Positions 6,788-9,988 of a stretch of DNA of 9,988 bases are shown in pieces. The stretch is taken from NCBI GenBank assembly GCA_020430865.1, contig JAGQIY010000009.1, positions 1 through 9,988 on the forward strand. Direction: 5' to 3'. The translations under genes were made by a program, and so were the position numbers. Below the pieces are notes generated by a model. It had not been told where the DNA came from and searched no databases. It saw nothing but the letters and a program-made list of their open reading frames with translations. Each line of letters begins with the position of its first letter. The stretch's first letter is position 1. The DNA is from Myxococcales bacterium. GTDB taxonomy: Bacteria; Myxococcota; Polyangia; Polyangiales; Polyangiaceae.

Positions 6788-6937
6788 CCGCTAGCCTGCG
6801 ACGCTCATGGGTAGAAGGCCCAGAATCGGAGCCGAAGTGAGTGCGCTGGTGCGAACAGGCGCATCGCCCTCGTCCCCATTCGCCCCGCGTTTTGGTGCGA
6901 ACTGCAACCGTCCCAGAGCCGCCTGAAGGAGTGCCCC

Positions 6938-9022
6938 ATGGCCAACCGAGCAGGGTTCAACACCTCCCGACCATCCAAAACCTCCAAGCGACTACTTGGT
7001 CGCTTCGTTCTCCCCAGCCTCGTGGCTGCCGGTTGCTTCGCGAGCATCGCGGCGACGGGTCGCGATGCCAGCGCTCAACAGCTGCCAGTGAGCGACACCC
7101 GGGTCAGCGATGGCAACGGTGACGGCATGGATACGCATCTGTTCCGCCCCGCCATCGACTCCAAGGGCTTCTTCTCGACCAACGGCTCGGACATCATCGG
7201 CGCCAACGACATCAGCTTCGGCCTGATCCTCGACTACGGGCGCAACCTGATGCGGACCAAGGACGACACGATCCCCACGGATGCGAGCGGGGACAACATC
7301 GTGCGCTCGGGAAGCGGCGTCCCCGCGCTCGTCGAGGACTCCTTCCAGGGCACGTTTGGCTTCAACTACGGCATCGCGAACACGGCCGTCGTCGGCCTCG
7401 CGGTTCCGGTCGTGCTGATGACGGGAAGCGCGAACGACAACGCCGGCCAGGCTTTCCAGATAGGTCCGAACGGCAGCCTGTACAACACCGACAAGTACGA
7501 CGTGCAGAAGATCTCGACGGTCTCCGTGCACGGCAAGCTACGGCTCACGCGGGTCGACAAGGGCGTCGGCGTCGCTGTGCTGGCGCAGGCCGGTATTCCG
7601 ATGGCCAGCGCCGAGAAGGACCTGGCTGCGGATCCGGGCGTTTGGTACTGGCCCCAGGTCGCTGTCGAGAACCAGTTCGGCGCGTCACGCCGCTTCAAGG
7701 TGGCGCTCAACGTGGGCTATCGCGGTCACACCGGGAAGAACCCGAAGTTCCAGCAGGACACCCGCGGGCAGGACCAGCTCGCCGAGGGCGAATTCGAGTA
7801 TGGAAACCTGGCCACGGCGAACCTGGGGGTCTCCTGGCGCGTCCTCGACCCCCTGGATCTGGTCGCGGAGACGTACGCGACCTACCTGCTCGATGGCAAC
7901 GCGGACAGCAAGCAGAAGCTCTCTCAAGAGTACCTCGGCGGCATCAAGCTGTTCGTCGAGCGCAACAGCTACCTGATGCTGGGCGGCGGTAGCCGCGCGT
8001 ACTCCACCGGCTTCGAGGCTGCCGACCTGCGTATGGTGATGGGCTTCGTCTTCGAGCCTTCGATCGGTGACCGGGATGGCGACGGGTACAAGGACGATCA
8101 GGATCAGTGCCCGGACGATCCGGAGGACTTCGACGATTTCGAGGACGGCGATGGCTGCCCCGATCCAGACAACGACAACGACGGCATCCTGGACGTCGAC
8201 GATCGCTGCCCGAACACCCCGGAGGATCGCGACGGGGATGAAGACGATGACGGCTGCCCCGAGGGCAACGACGGCGACCGCGATGGAGACGGCATCCTCG
8301 ACTCGCGGGACAAGTGCCCGGACGACCCCGAGGACCGCGACGGCTTCCAGGACCAGGATGGCTGCCCCGAGCTCGACAACGACAAGGACGGCATCCTCGA
8401 CACCGAAGACCAGTGCCCGCTCGATCCCGAGGACAAGGACAACTGGGACGACGAAGACGGTTGCCCGGACCCGGACAACGATCGCGACCAGATCCCCGAT
8501 ACGGCGGACAAGTGCCCCAACGAGCCAGAGACCTACAACGGTCAGGATGACGAGGACGGCTGTCCCGACAAGGGCCGTGTGCTGATCGAGGGCAGCGACA
8601 TCATGATCCTCGACAAGGTGCAGTTCAAGACGGGCAGCGCTGAGATCCTCCCGGAATCGAACCCGATCCTCGACGCGGTCGCCGCCACGCTGAAGGGCCA
8701 CCCGGAGTTCTTGGCGATCGAAGTGGCGGGTCACGCCGACGAGCGGTCCTCCGACGACTACAACCTCAAGCTGACCCGTGATCGTGCGCGCGCCGTGCTC
8801 GAGGCAGTCGTGAAGAGAGGGGTCGCGCGCAAGCGACTCGTCAGCCAGGGCTACGGCGAGTACTGCCCCCTCGACGAGGCCCACACCCCCGCGGCCTGGG
8901 AGAAGAACCGCCGCGTGGAGTTCAAGGTCGTGAAGACCGAGGACGGAAGCACCGGGGTGGAACGCGGATGTGAGAAGGCGCGGCTGAAGGGTGTGCTGCC
9001 CCCGCGCGTGGAAGGCGAGTAG
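6938..9022 (+). CDS. OmpA-family outer membrane protein with beta-barrel and thrombospondin type 3 repeats
   Basis: This is a 694-residue outer membrane protein that probably anchors the outer membrane to peptidoglycan. The signal peptide spans residues 1 to about 46 (hydrophobic VLPSLVAAGCFASIAA, cleavage near ASA-Q). An LVAAGC within it could alternatively be read as a lipobox. Residues 85-375 look like a beta-barrel with alternating hydrophobic strands ending around RMVMGFVFEP. Residues 378-545 hold five thrombospondin type 3 units of 33-36 residues (DxDxDGILD...CP..PED...DGCPD), which in the family bind calcium and form disulfides. Residues 555-666 form the OmpA C-terminal domain, with FKTGSAEILPES, GHADERSSDDYNL (Asp601) and LTRDRARAV (Arg616), the Asp and Arg that hold diaminopimelate in peptidoglycan, then NRRVEFKV. 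AAGGAG 6 nt upstream fixes the start. The architecture is common in Myxococcota. The gene is followed by a cluster of stem-loops. Confidence 0.95.
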   Translation: MANRAGFNTSRPSKTSKRLLGRFVLPSLVAAGCFASIAATGRDASAQQLPVSDTRVSDGNGDGMDTHLFRPAIDSKGFFSTNGSDIIGANDISFGLILDYGRNLMRTKDDTIPTDASGDNIVRSGSGVPALVEDSFQGTFGFNYGIANTAVVGLAVPVVLMTGSANDNAGQAFQIGPNGSLYNTDKYDVQKISTVSVHGKLRLTRVDKGVGVAVLAQAGIPMASAEKDLAADPGVWYWPQVAVENQFGASRRFKVALNVGYRGHTGKNPKFQQDTRGQDQLAEGEFEYGNLATANLGVSWRVLDPLDLVAETYATYLLDGNADSKQKLSQEYLGGIKLFVERNSYLMLGGGSRAYSTGFEAADLRMVMGFVFEPSIGDRDGDGYKDDQDQCPDDPEDFDDFEDGDGCPDPDNDNDGILDVDDRCPNTPEDRDGDEDDDGCPEGNDGDRDGDGILDSRDKCPDDPEDRDGFQDQDGCPELDNDKDGILDTEDQCPLDPEDKDNWDDEDGCPDPDNDRDQIPDTADKCPNEPETYNGQDDEDGCPDKGRVLIEGSDIMILDKVQFKTGSAEILPESNPILDAVAATLKGHPEFLAIEVAGHADERSSDDYNLKLTRDRARAVLEAVVKRGVARKRLVSQGYGEYCPLDEAHTPAAWEKNRRVEFKVVKTEDGSTGVERGCEKARLKGVLPPRVEGE
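8069..8572 (+). repeat. Five-unit thrombospondin type 3 coding repeat
   Basis: The units cover residues 378-410, 411-446, 447-479, 480-512 and 513-545 of the OmpA protein. They are 33 residues long, except the second at 36 because of an inserted GNDG-like stretch. Each keeps the pattern D-x-D-x-D-G, CP, PED, DGCP. The last unit is degenerate (DNDRDQIPD, PETYNG), as expected next to the folded OmpA domain. The tract is rich in GAC/GAT codons. Confidence 0.9.
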
Positions 9023-9038
9023 TCCGCGGCAATCAGGC

Positions 9039-9071
9039 GCAGGGCCCTGGAGAGCTCTCCAGGCGCCCTGC
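9039..9071 (+). terminator. Long stem-loop after the OmpA gene with an 18-bp palindrome
   Basis: The perfect palindrome CCTGGAGAGCTCTCCAGG (9046-9063) is extended by GCAGGG (9039-9044) pairing with CCCTGC (9066-9071) across a small internal bulge. It lies 16 bp after the stop at 9022. There is no T-tract, so it may protect the mRNA end or assist termination rather than being a classic intrinsic terminator. Confidence 0.45.
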
Positions 9072-9086
9072 AGAAGCCTGTTCTGC
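9070..9086. repeat. Small stem-loop
   Basis: GCAGAA (9070-9075), loop GCCTG and TTCTGC (9081-9086) form a perfect 6-bp stem. It shares the GC at 9070-9071 with the preceding stem-loop, so only one of the two outer pairings can be complete. Confidence 0.4.
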
Positions 9087-9120
9087 AAGACCCGGCGCCG
9101 CTGAGCGCCCCACAGGAGCC

Positions 9121-9150
9121 AGGGCCTCTCGACCAGCGACGAGAGGCCCT
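9121..9150. terminator. Perfect 11-bp stem-loop
   Basis: AGGGCCTCTCG (9121-9131) pairs exactly with CGAGAGGCCCT (9140-9150) around an eight-base loop, followed by CTTG. On the plus strand this is the best terminator-like candidate in the intergenic region, although the T-tract is minimal. Confidence 0.5.
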
Positions 9151-9171
9151 CTTGCGTGGAGCGCACCTCAC

Positions 9172-9197
9172 CCCACCAAAATCCGTCGTCTGGTGGG
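9172..9197. repeat. 7-bp inverted repeat around possible GTG 9193
   Basis: CCCACCA (9172-9178) pairs with TGGTGGG (9191-9197). The GTG at 9193, the earliest possible start of the next gene, lies inside the right arm, which argues that this GTG is not the true start. Confidence 0.35.
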
Positions 9198-9660
9198 TCA
9201 CGCGCTGGGGGGTCCGCTAGTATCGGGGAGCTTGCCGTTCTCTCGCCATGACCTGGATGACGGATTTGCCCTCAGTTCGCGCGGGGGAGACTGCCAGCTA
9301 TTCCATCTCGCGCCAGGACTGGTGAAGGTCAGCTATCGCGTCCTGGCTACTCGAGACTTCGCCGAGCACGTGATGCAGGAGCTCGAGATCCTTCTGCGGA
9401 GAGACAGCCGCCTCGAGGTGTTCATCGACGCTGGCGCGCTGCGTTCCTATCAATCGGATTTCCGCAAGGTATGGACCGCGTGGCTGCTTCAGCACAAGGC
9501 GGAGCTAGACGGTGTCCACATCCTGTTTCAGTCGCGGGTCGTCGAGATGGGTATCAACATCGCCAACGTCGTGCTCGGGGACTTCATCCGTGCGTACGCG
9601 AAGCGCCCCGACTTCGAGCGGCGGCTCGAGGACACCCTCGCGCTCAAGCGCACTGCGTGA
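9193..9660 (+). CDS. SpoIIAA/STAS-like small cytoplasmic protein (hypothetical)
   Basis: From GTG 9193 the product has 155 residues; from the alternative TTG at 9232, 142. The core reads as alternating strands and helices: LFHLAPGLVKVSYRV (strands), DFAEHVMQELEILL (helix), RLEVFIDAGALRSY (strand and loop), FRKVWTAWLLQHKAEL (helix), DGVHILFQSRVVEMGINIAN (strand into helix), then VVLGDFIRAY. The sequence 'VFIDAG..SY...FRKVWTAWL....ELDGVHIL..S..V.MGI.IANV.LG' is what I associate with small SpoIIAA-like/STAS-fold proteins of myxobacteria. No Ser/Thr phosphorylation motif of classical anti-anti-sigma factors is obvious. The role is unknown; a regulatory partner function is inferred from the fold only. 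No signal peptide or membrane helix is seen. The start is uncertain. An overlapping 25-codon frame (ATG 9248) ends at a TGA overlapping GTG 9322, but the main frame upstream fits the fold better. Confidence 0.7.
   Translation: MGHALGGPLVSGSLPFSRHDLDDGFALSSRGGDCQLFHLAPGLVKVSYRVLATRDFAEHVMQELEILLRRDSRLEVFIDAGALRSYQSDFRKVWTAWLLQHKAELDGVHILFQSRVVEMGINIANVVLGDFIRAYAKRPDFERRLEDTLALKRTA
9213..9223 (+). promoter_or_regulatory. Candidate -10 element TCCGCTAGTAT
   Basis: TAGTAT (9218-9223) fits TANNNT and ends 8 nt before an in-frame TTG at 9232. The preceding TCCGCTA is shared with 1462 and 6787. It suggests transcription starting at about 9230. Confidence 0.3.
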
Positions 9661-9684
9661 CTCGTCGACGACGCGTCAGCCTGC

Positions 9685-9988
9685 TCAGCGCGAGACCCGT
9701 CGAAAGATGGGCTGGCGAACGTCCGCCGCGGCCTGGTAGCTGACACTGAAGTCAGCAAAGCCGTCGAGTGCCCGTTCGAGGTTCTTGCCGGGGGCGAGCG
9801 CGAAGCTGTCATAGCCGCAGCGCGCCATGTAGAAGAGCTGGTCCTGGAGCACGTGACCGACTGCCCGCAGCTCCTTGGTGTACCCGTAGCGATCCCGCAG
9901 CAAGCGACCCGTCGTATAGCCACGACCGTCGGTGAACTTGGGGAACTCCACGCAGATGATGTCGAGGTCCTGAAGCACGTCGCTGACG
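9685..9988 (-). CDS. DUF934 family protein, C-terminal part (N-terminus outside window)
   Basis: The 100 visible residues run from the right edge to a TGA at 9685-9687. The frame has no stop towards the edge, so the start lies outside the window. Diagnostic motifs: VEFPKFTDGRGYTTGRLLRD, YTKELRAVGHVLQDQLFYMA, RCGYDSFAL and FSVSYQAAADVRQPIFRR. This matches the DUF934 family, whose genes usually sit beside the sulfite/nitrite reductase hemoprotein (cysI) and other sulfate-assimilation genes in bacteria, where they are thought to help cysteine biosynthesis. The exact activity is not established. It is soluble and cytoplasmic, with no signal. The gene converges on the STAS-like gene with only 24 bp between their stops. 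The neighbour outside the window is expected to be a sulfite or nitrite reductase (inference). Confidence 0.85.
   Translation of the reverse strand, partial: VSDVLQDLDIICVEFPKFTDGRGYTTGRLLRDRYGYTKELRAVGHVLQDQLFYMARCGYDSFALAPGKNLERALDGFADFSVSYQAAADVRQPIFRRVSR

Larger units (their letters stand above)
6604..6937. other. Divergent intergenic region (334 bp) between the membrane protein and OmpA genes
   Basis: No convincing gene is seen here. A 39-residue ORF (ATG 6809) is not supported. The region contains TACCCT (6616-6611, minus), TTGACT at 6758-6763 and TAGCGT at 6782-6787, GTCCGCTAG at 6786-6794, a small stem-loop (GCCTGC 6733-6738 with GCAGGC 6745-6750), a direct repeat TGGTGCGAAC at 6847-6856 and 6893-6902, and AAGGAG (6926-6931) 6 nt before ATG 6938. 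Confidence 0.6.

Noticed and set aside
6809..6928. 39-residue ORF in the OmpA leader
   Set aside because: No ribosome site, Arg/Pro/Ala-rich and not recognisable as a leader peptide.
8069..8572. CRISPR-like or tandem DNA repeat
   Set aside because: The periodicity follows codons of 33-residue TSP3 units with diverged DNA and no spacers; it is a protein repeat.
7685..9166. 493-residue minus-strand ORF opposite the OmpA gene
   Set aside because: Its Val/Leu-rich stretches are the antisense reading of GAC/GAT-rich TSP3 codons; no independent support.
9248..9325. 25-codon ORF (MTWMTDLPSV...) whose stop overlaps GTG 9322
   Set aside because: The overlapping frame from 9232 better fits the SpoIIAA-like fold (CQLFHLAPGLVKV), so a frameshift or coupled leader peptide is not needed.

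Overview
The window is GC-rich and gene-dense. Its content points to a myxobacterium-like member of the Myxococcota, probably of the Polyangiales type. The signs are an OmpA-family barrel carrying a thrombospondin type 3 tract, a cysteine-rich lipoprotein ending in a CGCGC signature, a periplasm-to-cytoplasm protein with a C-terminal zinc-ribbon tail, and a SpoIIAA/STAS-like small protein. This placement is inferred from gene style, not from a marker gene. No rRNA, tRNA, IS element, CRISPR array or phage gene was seen. Most long secondary ORFs are GC-skew shadows of real genes.

Layout, left to right. At 1-1409 (minus strand) lies a two-gene unit: a lipoprotein with ChaN/Tiki-like motifs, then, 16 bp on, the N-terminus of a membrane sensor with a CHASE-like extracytoplasmic domain that runs off the left edge. 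Divergent from it, at 1449-3647 (plus), is a complete RecD2/RecD-like superfamily 1 helicase with all helicase motifs intact, followed at 3706-3957 by a small winged-helix protein. At 4183-5205 (plus) is a secreted cysteine-rich lipoprotein with a structured leader. It converges, across a region with two strong hairpins, on a 419-residue membrane protein (5344-6603, minus) with a periplasmic Ig-like part, one transmembrane helix and a cytoplasmic zinc-ribbon-like tail. A 334-bp divergent intergenic region separates this from the large OmpA/TSP3 outer-membrane protein (6938-9022, plus). After that come four tandem stem-loops (9039-9197), a SpoIIAA-like small protein (9193/9232-9660, plus) and, converging from the right edge, a partial DUF934 protein (9685-9988, minus) of the kind usually linked to sulfite reductase and cysteine synthesis.

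The genes do not form one pathway. The common themes are cell envelope (two lipoproteins, OmpA/TSP3, a membrane zinc-ribbon protein, a membrane sensor), DNA repair (RecD2) and sulfur assimilation at the edge. I found no clear undescribed defence or mobile system. The most interesting signals are a recurring TANNNT-like hexamer placed 7-9 nt before four start codons, which suggests leaderless transcripts, in contrast to the two envelope genes with strong AAGGAG sites; the hairpin cluster after the OmpA gene; and two envelope proteins whose domain order I do not recognise.
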